Assembly: GCA_018660825.1 (NCBI GenBank)
Contig: JABJJO010000042.1
Location: forward strand, 23,538-87,537
Direction of reading: 5' to 3'
Origin: Planctomycetaceae bacterium
GTDB lineage: Bacteria; Planctomycetota; Planctomycetia; Pirellulales; Pirellulaceae
Length of the DNA stretch: 64,000 bases
The notes beneath the pieces were generated by a model that saw only the letters and a program-made list of their open reading frames with translations, was not told where the DNA came from and did not search any database. Below are positions 46,140-56,101 of this stretch, in pieces. Position 1 is the first letter of the stretch. Each line of letters opens with the position of its first letter. The translations under genes and the position numbers were made by a program.

Positions 46140-46718
46140 GGATGCCTGGCGATTGCGGACTATTGGAAAAACGATTCGATGAAGGGGGAAATCAGTTAGT
46201 GATAACTGTTTAACTTCAATTAAATCATACCCAAAAAACAGCAATGGTTGGCTATCTTCTTGTGATAGCAAACAATATTTATGTATCCTAGAAAAACCCT
46301 GCATGGTTACGCTACCGCAGATATTACGATGCGTAGAAGGTAATGGACTTGGCTCCCCTAGGACATTATTAGACGGCCTTATTTTAGAGCGGTGATGACC
46401 AATGAAAATTGATATTGTTGGCGGAAAAATGTCGTAGAGAAAAGTTGGTTTTTATGGTGAATATGTGGTTCAATGAGTCGAGTTGAGGTGGTAGATTTCA
46501 GGTATTCCTGTGTAAACTTCGCATCTACTTAGTTTATGTTTTTTAATGGATGCTAACGGCAAAACTAAAAATAGAATTTGTAGATTGCTGACTTGAGATT
46601 ACCATGATCGTAAGCATTGTTAATTCTATTTCCCACTTCAATTGTTTCTAATTTTGCATTACATATTCTGCTCGTATTAACACCTCACGTTCACTAATAA
46701 TTTAAGAGTGCAGTAAAA
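46140..46718. other. Divergent intergenic region (579 bases), no gene seen
   Basis: Divergent promoters for the RDD operon and korA must lie here, in an A+T-rich stretch. The 3' half is markedly A/T rich (for example TATTCTGCTCGTATTAAC around 46660). No ORF with a ribosome binding site, tRNA, riboswitch-like pairing or strong hairpin could be assigned by eye. Confidence 0.5.
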
Positions 46719-48563
46719 ATGTCGACAACGACTACTCCGGAAAAAGTAACAGGCGCAACAATTAGATTTGCTGGCGACTCAGGCGACGGTATGCAACTGT
46801 CTGGGACTCAACTCACCAACACCTCGGCTCTAGCGGGAAACGACGTTGCGACTTTCCCAGACTACCCCGCTGAGATTAGAGCACCTCGTGGGACTCGTGC
46901 CGGTGTCTCTGGGTTCCAAGTCCAGATAGCGGCGGAAGAAATTTTTACACCAGGCGACCAACTTGATACGCTTGTCGTGATGAATCCAGCGGCTTTGGTT
47001 ACGAACATCGAAGACCTCAAAACCGGTGGCACACTAGTTGTCAATGAAGACAGTTTCGAGGGCAAAGATCTACGGTTAGCTAAGCTCGATGAGAGTCCTC
47101 TAGATGACCCAGGCCTGGATGAATATCGAGTCATCAAAATTAAAATGACATTACTCACTCGAACCGCTGTCGAAGAATTAGGGTTGAGTACAAAGCTAGC
47201 CGACCGCTGCAAGAACTTTTTCGCGATGGGGTTTGTGTATTGGCTCTACAATCGTGACTTACAGCCTACCTTAGATTTTATTCAAGCCAAGTTTGGTGGT
47301 ATGCCAGACATTGCCGAGGCTAACGAGAAGTCACTTAAGGCGGGGTTTAATTATGGCGAGACAACCGAAGCGGCAATTAGCACCTACCAAGTAGACCAAG
47401 CGGCGTTGCCCGAGGGTAGATACCGTAACATGATGGGCAACCAAGCGTTGGCAATTGGTTGTATTGCCGCAGCGAAGCTTAGTGATCGAGACTTGTTTTT
47501 GGGTTCCTATCCAATTACGCCGGCCTCCGATATTTTACACGAGTTAAGTAAGCATAAAAAATATGGTGTACGTACGTTTCAAGCGGAAGATGAGATTGCA
47601 GCTGTTTGTTCGACAATTGGTGCTGCATTTGCAGGCCACATGGCGATGACGACATCGAGCGGCCCTGGTATTGCTCTTAAGGGCGAAGCGATGGGATTGG
47701 GGATGATTCTCGAATTGCCCATGCTTATTATCAACGTCCAGCGAGGTGGTCCAAGTACTGGATTACCGACCAAAACGGAACAGTCCGACTTGTATCAAGC
47801 AATGTTTGGTCGTAACGGTGAATCACCGTTGCCGGTAGTTGCACCGCAGAGTCCATCAGACTGTTTTGCTATGGCAATTGATGCGTGGCGTATTGCCGCG
47901 ACCTTTATGTGTCCAGTGATTATCTTGTCGGATGGATACATCGCGAACGGTGCTGAGCCATGGAAGATTCCGGATTTTGATTCGCTCGAAAAAATAGAAA
48001 TTACGCACCCGGCCCCTCGGGAAGATGGCGATCCTGCTTTCTTGCCTTACGCGCGTGATGAAAATCTCGCACGACCGTGGGCCTTGCCGGGCACCAAGGG
48101 TCTTGAACATAGAATCGGCGGTTTGGAAAAAGCGGCAGAGACGGGCAATGTTAGTTACGACCCGGACAACCACCAAGCGATGTGTGAATTACGGCAGGAA
48201 AAAATAGATCGCATCGCTGATTTTATCCCCCCCCAAGAAGTGTTCGGACCGGAAAAGGGCGATTTACTTGTTTTGAGTTGGGGTGGTACCTACGGTGCTT
48301 GCCGTACAGCAGTGACACATGCTCAGGCAGCCGGTGCAAGTGTAGCGCACGCTCAGCTGCGTTATCTTAATCCGTTCCCCAGCAATTTTGAAGAGATCCT
48401 CAATAACTATGATAAAGTGCTTATTCCGGAATTGAATTTAGGACAACTCAAAACACTAATTCAAGCGAAGTATCTTATTGAATGTGTCGGATTGAATAAG
48501 GTAAAAGGTCGCCCATTTGCAATTGTTGAAATTGAACAACGCATTGCAGAACTAACTCGTTAA
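46719..48563 (+). CDS. korA: 2-oxoglutarate:ferredoxin oxidoreductase, fused gamma-alpha subunit
   Basis: This 614-residue subunit fuses the gamma domain (about residues 1-190, GDSGDGMQLSGTQL) and the alpha domain (from NMMGNQALAIG). The alpha part holds YPITPASDILHELS, a catalytic-type QAEDEIAA segment and the conserved MTTSSGPGIALKGEAMGLG. This is the standard KorA layout. Together with KorB it interconverts 2-oxoacids, CoA, CO2 and reduced ferredoxin in the cytoplasm. The specificity for 2-oxoglutarate rather than pyruvate is a family-based call. It is 41 bases upstream of korB and is the likely first gene of a two-gene operon. Confidence 0.93.
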   Translation: MSTTTTPEKVTGATIRFAGDSGDGMQLSGTQLTNTSALAGNDVATFPDYPAEIRAPRGTRAGVSGFQVQIAAEEIFTPGDQLDTLVVMNPAALVTNIEDLKTGGTLVVNEDSFEGKDLRLAKLDESPLDDPGLDEYRVIKIKMTLLTRTAVEELGLSTKLADRCKNFFAMGFVYWLYNRDLQPTLDFIQAKFGGMPDIAEANEKSLKAGFNYGETTEAAISTYQVDQAALPEGRYRNMMGNQALAIGCIAAAKLSDRDLFLGSYPITPASDILHELSKHKKYGVRTFQAEDEIAAVCSTIGAAFAGHMAMTTSSGPGIALKGEAMGLGMILELPMLIINVQRGGPSTGLPTKTEQSDLYQAMFGRNGESPLPVVAPQSPSDCFAMAIDAWRIAATFMCPVIILSDGYIANGAEPWKIPDFDSLEKIEITHPAPREDGDPAFLPYARDENLARPWALPGTKGLEHRIGGLEKAAETGNVSYDPDNHQAMCELRQEKIDRIADFIPPQEVFGPEKGDLLVLSWGGTYGACRTAVTHAQAAGASVAHAQLRYLNPFPSNFEEILNNYDKVLIPELNLGQLKTLIQAKYLIECVGLNKVKGRPFAIVEIEQRIAELTR

Positions 48564-48604
48564 ATTGTATTGCATTACGCGAACAGACAACTAGGAATTT
48601 ACTT

Positions 48605-49621
48605 ATGAGTATTGATTTACCTGTGCTAAAACCAGCTGATTTTGGTAGCGACCAAGATGTGCGTTGGTGTCCAGGTTGTGGCGATTATTCGATTCTCGCC
48701 CAAATGAAAAAAGCTCTCGTTGCGATTGGTGATCCACGAGAGAATACGGTTTTCATTTCGGGTATCGGATGCTCAAGTCGTTTTCCGTATTACATGAACA
48801 CATATGGCATGCATTCCATTCACGGTCGTGCACCGGCATTTGCGACTGGCTTGAAAGTGTGTCGTCCAGATTTGAAAGTGTGGGTGATTACGGGTGATGG
48901 GGATGCGCTAAGTATTGGTGGTAATCATTTAATGCATGCGATTCGCCGAAATGTGGATATCAATATTGTTCTCTTCAATAATCGCATATACGGATTAACT
49001 AAAGGCCAATATTCGCCAACATCGGAAACAGGGAAGATTACTAAGAGTAGTCCTATCGGTTCAATTGATAACCCACTAACTCCGCTATCCTTGGCGATGG
49101 GTTGTGGCGCGTCATTCGTCGCGCGCAGTATTGATGTGAATATCAAGCACTTAGGACAGACGCTATTACGCGCATCAGCTCACAAGGGAACTTCGTTTGT
49201 CGAAGTCTATCAGAACTGTAATATTTTTAATGATGGTGCTTGGAAATATGCGACTGATCGGGAAACGAAAACCGATAATCTAATCGAGCTTGAACATGGT
49301 AAGCCACTGATTTTTGGAAAAGATCGTGATAAGGGCATTCGTCTTAACGGTATAACACCTGAAGTGGTGGAGTTAGGCAAAGGCATCTCGGAAGATGATT
49401 TGCTATTTCATGATGAAAAATCTAGCGAACCATCACTCGCTTTTTTGCTTTCTCGTTTGCGGCAACCAGAATTCCCCGAAGCTATAGGTGTCTTTCGCGA
49501 TATAGAAATGCCTGTTTATGACGAAGGCGTCAATCAACAAGTTGATCAAGAGCAAGCAGCGAATTCAGATGCTACGCTGGATGAACTCTTTAACTCAGGC
49601 ACAACCTGGAACGTTGAATAG
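48605..49621 (+). CDS. korB: 2-oxoglutarate:ferredoxin oxidoreductase beta subunit
   Basis: This 338-residue subunit carries the thiamine diphosphate site: WCPGCGDYSILAQMKKAL near the N-terminus, then GDGDALSIGGNHLMHAIRRN and LFNN. The sequence GIGCSSRFPYYMNTYGMHSIHGRAPAFATGLK is typical of the KorB family. An AGGA site is about 9 bases upstream of the ATG. It forms the catalytic heterodimer with KorA just upstream. The C-terminal 50 residues are acidic and variable. Few alternatives fit. Confidence 0.94.
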   Translation: MSIDLPVLKPADFGSDQDVRWCPGCGDYSILAQMKKALVAIGDPRENTVFISGIGCSSRFPYYMNTYGMHSIHGRAPAFATGLKVCRPDLKVWVITGDGDALSIGGNHLMHAIRRNVDINIVLFNNRIYGLTKGQYSPTSETGKITKSSPIGSIDNPLTPLSLAMGCGASFVARSIDVNIKHLGQTLLRASAHKGTSFVEVYQNCNIFNDGAWKYATDRETKTDNLIELEHGKPLIFGKDRDKGIRLNGITPEVVELGKGISEDDLLFHDEKSSEPSLAFLLSRLRQPEFPEAIGVFRDIEMPVYDEGVNQQVDQEQAANSDATLDELFNSGTTWNVE

Positions 49622-49664
49622 GCTAATTAAAACGTTGACTGATTTAAAAAGTTCGAATCCGTCC

Positions 49665-50396
49665 CTAGCTGAATTCCTGGCATAGCGGTTTGATGGTGAC
49701 TTCCGGCACATGTGCTGTTGCTGGTAGAGTTGCGATTGATAACGCTAGATGGCCAAGATCTTCTGGTTTGAGCATCCGAGCTTTATGCTCATCGGTTACG
49801 GCTTGCGGGCGTTTCTCGAGGATCGGTGTGTTAACTTCACCCGGATAGATGTTGGTTACGCGGACTCCGTCCACATTGACTTCATTCGAAGCAGCCATTC
49901 CTAAAGCAGCCATTGCGAATTTTGACGCGGAATAAGCAACTCCACCTAACGCCGTCGCTCTGACTCCAGAGATGGAAGATATATTGATAACCAAACCCTC
50001 ACCGCGTGATCTCATGCCGGGCACTGCGGCTAGCATACAGTAGTACGCGCCACTAGCGTTGATGGCCATCACGCTGTCCCATTGGTCCGGCTCCATATCC
50101 GCTAATGTTCGATTGGGTATGTTGGTACCAGCGGAATTAACCAGGATATCAATGTTACCCACTTCCGATTGAACCCAATCAAACAATGCTTGTACGCTTT
50201 CTTTGTTAGAGACATCGACACAATGGTGCATGAGTGAACCATTGCCCTGCCAAGCCGAGGTAGCCAATGCGAGTGGCTCCCCGCGGCGGCCTGCAATGAC
50301 CACTGTGCAGCCCGCTTCTGCAAACGCATGAGCAATTCCGAGTCCAATTCCTGTGCCGCCACCAGTGATGACTGCGATTTTTCCCTGTAACTTCAT
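49665..50396 (-). CDS. SDR family NAD(P)-dependent oxidoreductase
   Basis: This 243-residue short-chain dehydrogenase has the nucleotide-binding TGGGTGIGLGIAHAF motif, the NSAGTN strand element, the catalytic serine in INISSISGV and the active-site YSASK. A basic GRR after strand beta-2 (IAGRRGE) points to NADP(H). The substrate is unknown; names such as 3-oxoacyl-ACP reductase would be unjustified. It converges with korB. No ribosome binding site is obvious. Confidence 0.9.
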   Translation of the reverse strand: MKLQGKIAVITGGGTGIGLGIAHAFAEAGCTVVIAGRRGEPLALATSAWQGNGSLMHHCVDVSNKESVQALFDWVQSEVGNIDILVNSAGTNIPNRTLADMEPDQWDSVMAINASGAYYCMLAAVPGMRSRGEGLVINISSISGVRATALGGVAYSASKFAMAALGMAASNEVNVDGVRVTNIYPGEVNTPILEKRPQAVTDEHKARMLKPEDLGHLALSIATLPATAHVPEVTIKPLCQEFS

Positions 50397-50538
50397 AAAA
50401 TTAAGTAGCCTTGCTAAGCGTGTAATATTGAAAAAGTAAATGTTTTGCTGTTATCATTTTATCTTATTTCTACGGCTTGGCGAGTGGAGGAGCGGCGGTC
50501 AGGCACGGGGCGCCCCTATAAATTCTGGGGACTCAAAA

Positions 50539-51378
50539 TTAAGGTTTTTTGTAGTATTGTGTTAGATCAATTCCCCCACGGCTCTCGTCTTCTAAGAGTT
50601 TGGTGCGAATGGAAAGTTGATCTAGCTTTTGTTGCAGTATGGCAATTACGTTTTTTGTTTCGTCAATGGGCTTAGGCCGGGGCACCTTGGGATACCCTAG
50701 ATGTCGTTGCAGTGAAGCAAATAAGAACAACGGATCCTTTCCAAAATTAGCTAAGGCAATGCGTCCCTCTTTCTCGCCGAATAGAACTGTTTGTTCTGGA
50801 TTAGGCGATTGGGTTTGAGGACGGTGGCGGAGATTAATATAGTGTTGACTGCGGGAGAAAATGAGGTCAGCGATTTCAATGAGGCCGATTTGGCGACGGA
50901 CGATTAAGATCCATTGCTGCCAGTGATCATCATAAAATGTATCTTCAGACATGGCAAACAATCCCGAATCATAGGGGAGGTTGTTGTGGCAGATGCTTTC
51001 TAACTGATACAAAAACAGACCAGCTCGACTGGGCTCATCGGCCCTATATTCCGCTTCGCTTTGCAGAATCTTGACCGCCGCCCGTAAATCAAATTTACCA
51101 TCGTCGCGTTCGGCTTCGCGGATTAAATGCGTTTGAAATGGTGTGAAATAATGCGCCAGTTGCTCCATTGCGGGAGATACAACGCCTGTGGAGCAAAGTT
51201 CGGCGAGCATATAGTCGAGGGCAATAGGTAGTTTTGTTGTTGCTAGCGTCTCATCTCGAACTTGTAGCAAAATATCCTGGATGGGGATGTCTTGGGGCAA
51301 ACGCTCGCCTAGAATTTGAAAAAAATAGGCTTGTTCAATATACTCGTCACGTGGCAGCATTGTTGTTGTCGGGGGCAT
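50539..51378 (-). CDS. Conserved protein of unknown function
   Basis: The 279-residue protein has no signal peptide or membrane segment. It starts with either MPPTTTM or the MLPRDEY six codons later; neither has a ribosome binding site. The N-terminal half is helical and acidic (EYIEQAYFFQILGERLP, then LPIALDYMLAELCSTGVVSPAMEQLAHYFTPFQ). The C-terminal part has a basic stretch ending in a predicted helix (FLFASLQRHLGYPKVPRPK and ILQQKLDQLSIRTKLLEDE). I do not recognise it. It looks like a planctomycete-specific cytoplasmic protein. Confidence 0.75.
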   Translation of the reverse strand: MPPTTTMLPRDEYIEQAYFFQILGERLPQDIPIQDILLQVRDETLATTKLPIALDYMLAELCSTGVVSPAMEQLAHYFTPFQTHLIREAERDDGKFDLRAAVKILQSEAEYRADEPSRAGLFLYQLESICHNNLPYDSGLFAMSEDTFYDDHWQQWILIVRRQIGLIEIADLIFSRSQHYINLRHRPQTQSPNPEQTVLFGEKEGRIALANFGKDPLFLFASLQRHLGYPKVPRPKPIDETKNVIAILQQKLDQLSIRTKLLEDESRGGIDLTQYYKKP

Positions 51379-51619
51379 CCGGTTTTGTCCGCGGCATGGG
51401 TGGATGATAGGTGAAAATGCCGAAAAGCTGGGTGAATTGTTGGTGTAATTGGAATAACTAGCACATCGTTTGGTGCGGGAGATGTGTCCGCTGATTTATT
51501 CTAGCAGGTTGCCACTAAGCAAGGTGAATAGATGGGTCTATAATTAACGGTACATTAATCATTAGTAAATAACAGAATCGTTGCTTATCTGTAACGCGTC
51601 TGTGGTCGGAGTGTTTCAC

Positions 51620-52825
51620 ATGTCTGAAGAATTTTCCACGGTCCAAGCAACTGTTGACGCGATCGGTCGCGGCGAAGTTGTTATTGTTGTCGACGCGGAA
51701 GATCGAGAGAACGAAGGCGATTTTATTTGTGCAGCGGAAAAGGCCACGACAGAGAACATGAATCTGTTGCTCAGTGGTCGGGGGGACTTTTGCTTGTCGA
51801 TTCTCCCCGATACGGCGTCGAGGTTAGAATTATCGCCGCTCGCAGATACAAACAACACACCGCTGGGCACGGCCTTTATGACTCCACTAGATCACCGCGA
51901 TTGTCGGACTGGCATTACGGCCGATGAACGGATGATGACGGTACGGGCCATCGCGGATCCGCGTAGTAGTTCATCCGATTTTGTCCGCCCGGGACACGTG
52001 CACTTACTTGTTGCCAAAGAAGGTGGTGTATTGCGTCGTGCCGGGCATACGGAAGCAAGTATGGATTTGGCTCGAATGGCAGGTCTCGCTCCAGCCGGCG
52101 TTCTCTGTGAAATTCTTGATAAAACGGGAAACCGTGGTTCACGAGAATTTTTGCTGAATCTAGCCAAAGCAAATAGTCTTGAAATCATTTCGATTGAGCA
52201 GTTGATTGCCCATCGACGGGTGAATGAGAAGTTAGTGCAGCGCAGTGCCGAAGCGAAGTTGCCAACAAAATACGGCGAGTTGGATATCATTGTGTATTCG
52301 GTGGACTTTGAAGCAAACGAACCAGTCGCTTTAGTTTTGGGTGACCCATCCACTAATGAAACCCCCCCGCTAGTAAGAATGCATTCAAGTTGCTTTACCG
52401 GCGATCTGATTTCTAGTTTACGTTGTGATTGTGGTGATCAGTTGCATATGGCATTGGACATGATTAGCAAAGAAGGTTGTGGAATATTGGTTTATTTGCC
52501 GCAGGAGGGTCGAGGAATTGGCTTAGCGGAAAAAATACGCGCGTATGCATTGCAGGAGCAGGGAATGGATACGGTTGAAGCCAATCATGCGTTGGGCTTC
52601 AAAGCAGATATGCGTGATTATGGGGTTGGCCTACAGATTCTTAAAGACCTAGGACTAAGCCAACTACGATTACTGACAAATAATCCTAAGAAACTTGAGG
52701 CATTTAATTTGCGTGGCTATGATGTTACGGTTGTTGATCAAGTGCCGATTGTTGCGTCAGTGAATAAGCACAATGAACGGTATTTAGAGACTAAACGCGA
52801 GAAGATGGGGCATCAGTTGCCGTAA
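51620..52825 (+). CDS. ribBA: Bifunctional DHBP synthase/GTP cyclohydrolase II
   Basis: The ATG at 51620 is chosen, with GGAG about 10 bases upstream, giving 401 residues; a TTG frame begins 13 codons before. The first half is 3,4-dihydroxy-2-butanone 4-phosphate synthase (EDRENEGDF, HRDCRTGITADER, and later GHTEASMDL). The second half is GTP cyclohydrolase II, with a zinc site HSSCFTGDLISSLRCDCGDQL and EGRGIGL. Both start the riboflavin pathway, from ribulose 5-phosphate and GTP respectively. No FMN riboswitch is apparent in the 240 bases upstream. Confidence 0.95.
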   Translation: MSEEFSTVQATVDAIGRGEVVIVVDAEDRENEGDFICAAEKATTENMNLLLSGRGDFCLSILPDTASRLELSPLADTNNTPLGTAFMTPLDHRDCRTGITADERMMTVRAIADPRSSSSDFVRPGHVHLLVAKEGGVLRRAGHTEASMDLARMAGLAPAGVLCEILDKTGNRGSREFLLNLAKANSLEIISIEQLIAHRRVNEKLVQRSAEAKLPTKYGELDIIVYSVDFEANEPVALVLGDPSTNETPPLVRMHSSCFTGDLISSLRCDCGDQLHMALDMISKEGCGILVYLPQEGRGIGLAEKIRAYALQEQGMDTVEANHALGFKADMRDYGVGLQILKDLGLSQLRLLTNNPKKLEAFNLRGYDVTVVDQVPIVASVNKHNERYLETKREKMGHQLP

Positions 52826-52841
52826 GGTGTTCTGCCGCGAC

Positions 52842-52857
52842 CTCCGCTGTGGCGGAG
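52842..52857. terminator. Short GC-rich stem-loop between convergent genes
   Basis: CTCCGC and GCGGAG form a 6-bp stem around TGTG, 17 bases past the ribBA stop and before the end of the convergent lipoprotein gene. No T-run follows. It may be a weak bidirectional terminator. Confidence 0.35.
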
Positions 52858-52906
52858 CGGGTATAGTCTGATGATTTGCAAATCCTTTTGCGCAAACGGC
52901 GCGCCA

Positions 52907-55900
52907 CTATTTTTCAATTGGCTTGAGCGCATTATCGATTGCGGCTCGCAATGCTTGCACGCTGTGTCCCACTGCCAAGATCTTGCCGTCGCCATCTACC
53001 ACCATCATCGTTGGCAAGGCAGTAACGCCGTATTGTTCCGCCAACGCCCGACCATCGTCTCCGATGACATTTGGCCAAGGAGATTGATGCTCTTTGGAGT
53101 ATTCCTCAAAGGCTTCGGCACTGCGGTCTAAATTGACCGCTACGACGTCAAATTTCTTACGGTCTAATTCCTCGAAGAGGGCTTTGATTTTTGGCATTTG
53201 AGCACGGCAAGGTCCACACCATGATGCCCAAAAATCAATAAGCACAATTTTTCCACGATACGACGCCCAATCCAATTCGCCGCCTAAATCGGTAATGCCT
53301 GACAATTCCAATGGTTTACCGACGAGTTGAGAAACATTTGCTGGGGCGGTTGCCGACTTGGTGATCTTCTTTCCATACGCTGTTAACGTGCGACTTTCGC
53401 TTTGGCTAAACACTTTACCAAAACGTTTGACCTGCTCTTTGCGAGTTTCTTCGTCATCGTAACGATTGATGGCATGCACAACCGTGGACGCGAGACGTAA
53501 ATGGATGTCGCTTAAGTCATGTTCGCTGAGGTAATCGAAGGTTTCATCCAATAGCGGTTGAAGTTTGTCTGTGGGTAAATCGTCGGATGCAATGACCCGT
53601 TGTTCGAGTCGGTGAAAGGCAACATGTGCGGCGATTGCGGGTCGCTTATCTGTCGCGAGCGATTTCATGAAATCGTTAAGCTGCTGGTCAAGTTTGTCAT
53701 TACCGAGTGAGGCTTGTTCGTGCAGTATGGTAATCGCGGTATCTACGGCTAACACATGAAATCGATCCGATGCCTCAAGCGCGAGCAAACGAGTCGCTGC
53801 TTCATGCACGGCGACCGCAAACCCATCGCGATAGCGGATGGACTTAACTTTGTCCTGCATGTCGAGCAGATAGTCGAGCAATTCTAGTTTGTCGGCATTT
53901 GCTGCTGCTAAATAAGGATTGTTTTGTGCAACTTCATCCGTTGCGTCATCCGCATCTGGGGGCAAGATCGTGGTAGTGATGTAGTGCAGTTGTCCACCGG
54001 CGGCCGTTAGAGTCCTTGTCTTCTGGTTGTGGGAACTAGAATCTTTGGGGGCGGGAGTTGCACTAGTAGCCAGAGCCAGTTCGGCCTCTAATTCCTGAGG
54101 GCTGTGCACCATGGCGGCTACCTTGCCATCGCGACCGATGACGACTAACGCTGGGATTCCGCTGATTCCGCAAGCAGTTGTTGAGGGCATCTCCCATGAC
54201 GCAGCTACAGCGTTGTCCGCGATATCCGCAGCGTCGACTTCGACGTCATCGATGATTACCGGCCAAGCAAGCTTGCGTTTTTCGAGAAACTCAGTGAGCG
54301 CTTGCCGGTCAGCGTCGATACTAAAGCCAATAAACGAGACATTTTGATCACTGTATTTCTTCTGCAATTCCTCTAAATGTGGTATAGCAGCTAAACATGG
54401 TCTACACCAAGTTGCCCAAAAGTCAATGACAACAACCTTGCCTTTGAGCGAGTCCCAATCAAATGGACTCCCGTCCATAGTCCTTGCTGGTATTGAAATA
54501 GTTGAACCCACGAGATTGAGACGATTAACAGTGCGAGCAAGTTGCGTTTGTAGTTCCGCCTGTTGCTCGGGTGATAACTTAGCCTGGGAAGTTGTGAGTA
54601 CGACTTGCAGCAAGTCTTTTACTAATTCAGGGTATCTTTCAGCGATTTGAGCAGATTCTTGGCCCATTACGCCAAACGCCGAGGGACTTGTCCGTTCATG
54701 TTCAAGTAGAGATGTAACGGCAGAGATAATATCTTCCTTACCCTGCTTAGTTTGAACCTGCATGTAAAATCGAAATGTATCCTCAATCTTGAATTTTACG
54801 AATAGAATCTCATCGCTCAATTCCCGCAGGCTGGCAACTAGTTCGGTTGAGAGTTCTTTGTCTTCAATCTGTTTATATGATTCGATGGTTTGGTCAAGCA
54901 TCCGGAAACTAAGATCAGTGTCTTGTTGGCCGATTGATTGGATGATTTGAGCTAACACTTGAAAAGTACCAAGTCCACGTGCGGGATTTTCGAGGACCGT
55001 CGTAAGACTTGTAAGCATCGCAGCTGGATCCCTAGTGGCTTCACTGCCGCCTGAGTAGTCGCGCGCGGTTTCGAGTAAACCAGATTGGTCGATGAGGGGT
55101 TGTTCAAGAATAGCTCGAGCATTACGCGCGATATTGATATCCGTGCTCGTGCTGAATCGTTTCCCAAGGGAGTCCAGTAGTACGTTGCCATTTTCCGGAT
55201 CCATCTGTGATAGGTATAACCCAATTTGTTGTAGCGATGTAAACACACTCGCATCGGCCTCATTACCATCGATCCAAGTGATTGCTTCTTTGCTGATTGC
55301 TGCAACGGTTGTGACCACATCGCCTTTGCCCTGTGCTTCAGAAAGCCGCTTTTGCGTAGTGGTGATAAATGCCAGCAACTTTCCTTCTTTGGCGATTGCT
55401 TCGTGTTCGTCACTGGCCATCTCATTGGCTAATGCCAATTGCATGGAAAGTGCTTTGGGATCACCAAATTGGTGTAAACGCGAGATGACGGTTTGTTTGA
55501 TGTCGTATCCATAGCGGCGTTCGGTTTCACTGAGCCCTTCTTTGCTGAGTAGCATCGAAGACAAGTTCTGCAATTCGTTGGTGATCAACATGCCAAATTG
55601 CATTTGCTGCTGTTGATTTTGGCTTTGGGGAGGAATTTGAATCAGGATGGAAATAAACTGTTGGATAGCATCGACCGACGAATCTTTAGTGGGTATCGGG
55701 AGACTAGCTCGCGTTGCAACAGCTTGTAAAAGACTAGGTGCTTGTGCGGTCGGTGCGGGCGGGACATTGGCAGTTGGTTGGTTGGTTGCAGTAGCGTTGG
55801 GATTTGTCGGAACCGTTAGTGGTTCGGCGTCATGGTCATGATCGTGATCGTGATCGTGATCATTGTTATCAACTACTTTGAATTTATCTGCAGGTGATTG

Positions 55901-56002
55901 TGCCGTTTCCTCGTCGCCAGAGCAACCAATGATGAAGACGGAAGCTAGTAACAACAGCGCAATTTGGCGTAGGCACAGTGATGTTGTATTGAGGATAGCC
56001 AT
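52907..56002 (-). CDS. Lipoprotein with two thioredoxin-like (TlpA-type) domains
   Basis: The 1031-residue protein has a lipobox (FIIGC, cysteine at about residue 27). Next comes an unusual run of five His-Asp pairs at residues 49-58, and a proline/threonine-rich linker. A long helical part follows (about 85-500). The first thioredoxin-like domain lies at about 505-640, with DFWATWCRPC, and the second at about 890-1020, with DFWASWCGPC. Both have the CxxC active site of TlpA/redoxin proteins that reduce disulfides in the periplasm. Between them is another helical part. The protein is likely tethered to a membrane, facing the periplasm. The His-Asp run suggests metal binding. Confidence 0.85.
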   Translation of the reverse strand: MAILNTTSLCLRQIALLLLASVFIIGCSGDEETAQSPADKFKVVDNNDHDHDHDHDHDAEPLTVPTNPNATATNQPTANVPPAPTAQAPSLLQAVATRASLPIPTKDSSVDAIQQFISILIQIPPQSQNQQQQMQFGMLITNELQNLSSMLLSKEGLSETERRYGYDIKQTVISRLHQFGDPKALSMQLALANEMASDEHEAIAKEGKLLAFITTTQKRLSEAQGKGDVVTTVAAISKEAITWIDGNEADASVFTSLQQIGLYLSQMDPENGNVLLDSLGKRFSTSTDINIARNARAILEQPLIDQSGLLETARDYSGGSEATRDPAAMLTSLTTVLENPARGLGTFQVLAQIIQSIGQQDTDLSFRMLDQTIESYKQIEDKELSTELVASLRELSDEILFVKFKIEDTFRFYMQVQTKQGKEDIISAVTSLLEHERTSPSAFGVMGQESAQIAERYPELVKDLLQVVLTTSQAKLSPEQQAELQTQLARTVNRLNLVGSTISIPARTMDGSPFDWDSLKGKVVVIDFWATWCRPCLAAIPHLEELQKKYSDQNVSFIGFSIDADRQALTEFLEKRKLAWPVIIDDVEVDAADIADNAVAASWEMPSTTACGISGIPALVVIGRDGKVAAMVHSPQELEAELALATSATPAPKDSSSHNQKTRTLTAAGGQLHYITTTILPPDADDATDEVAQNNPYLAAANADKLELLDYLLDMQDKVKSIRYRDGFAVAVHEAATRLLALEASDRFHVLAVDTAITILHEQASLGNDKLDQQLNDFMKSLATDKRPAIAAHVAFHRLEQRVIASDDLPTDKLQPLLDETFDYLSEHDLSDIHLRLASTVVHAINRYDDEETRKEQVKRFGKVFSQSESRTLTAYGKKITKSATAPANVSQLVGKPLELSGITDLGGELDWASYRGKIVLIDFWASWCGPCRAQMPKIKALFEELDRKKFDVVAVNLDRSAEAFEEYSKEHQSPWPNVIGDDGRALAEQYGVTALPTMMVVDGDGKILAVGHSVQALRAAIDNALKPIEK
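55829..55858 (-). repeat. His-Asp codon repeat (5 x HD)
   Basis: A 6-bp codon-pair repeat encodes (His-Asp)5 in the TlpA-type lipoprotein. The near-identical GATCGT units point to slippage expansion; as a peptide it would bind divalent metal. Confidence 0.85.
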
Positions 56003-56101
56003 AAGTGAATTACTTTCTTAATTGTTGATCTCAAACGATATTCAATTGTATTAATTGTACTACGCATGACATTATAGGTAGTTCAGACGTTCAATAACAT
56101 G

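Noticed and set aside
50507..50516. GGGGCGCCCC palindrome as a regulator site or terminator
   Set aside because: It is a 10-base perfect palindrome with no loop and no T-run, so evidence for a function is too thin.
51379..51619. FMN riboswitch upstream of ribBA
   Set aside because: I looked for the conserved RFN elements (AGGGTGAAATTCCC-type and GACCGGCGGT-type) and found none in this stretch.
55829..55858. His-Asp repeat as a CRISPR or minisatellite element
   Set aside because: It is an in-frame codon repeat of 6 bases within a coding sequence, with no spacers.
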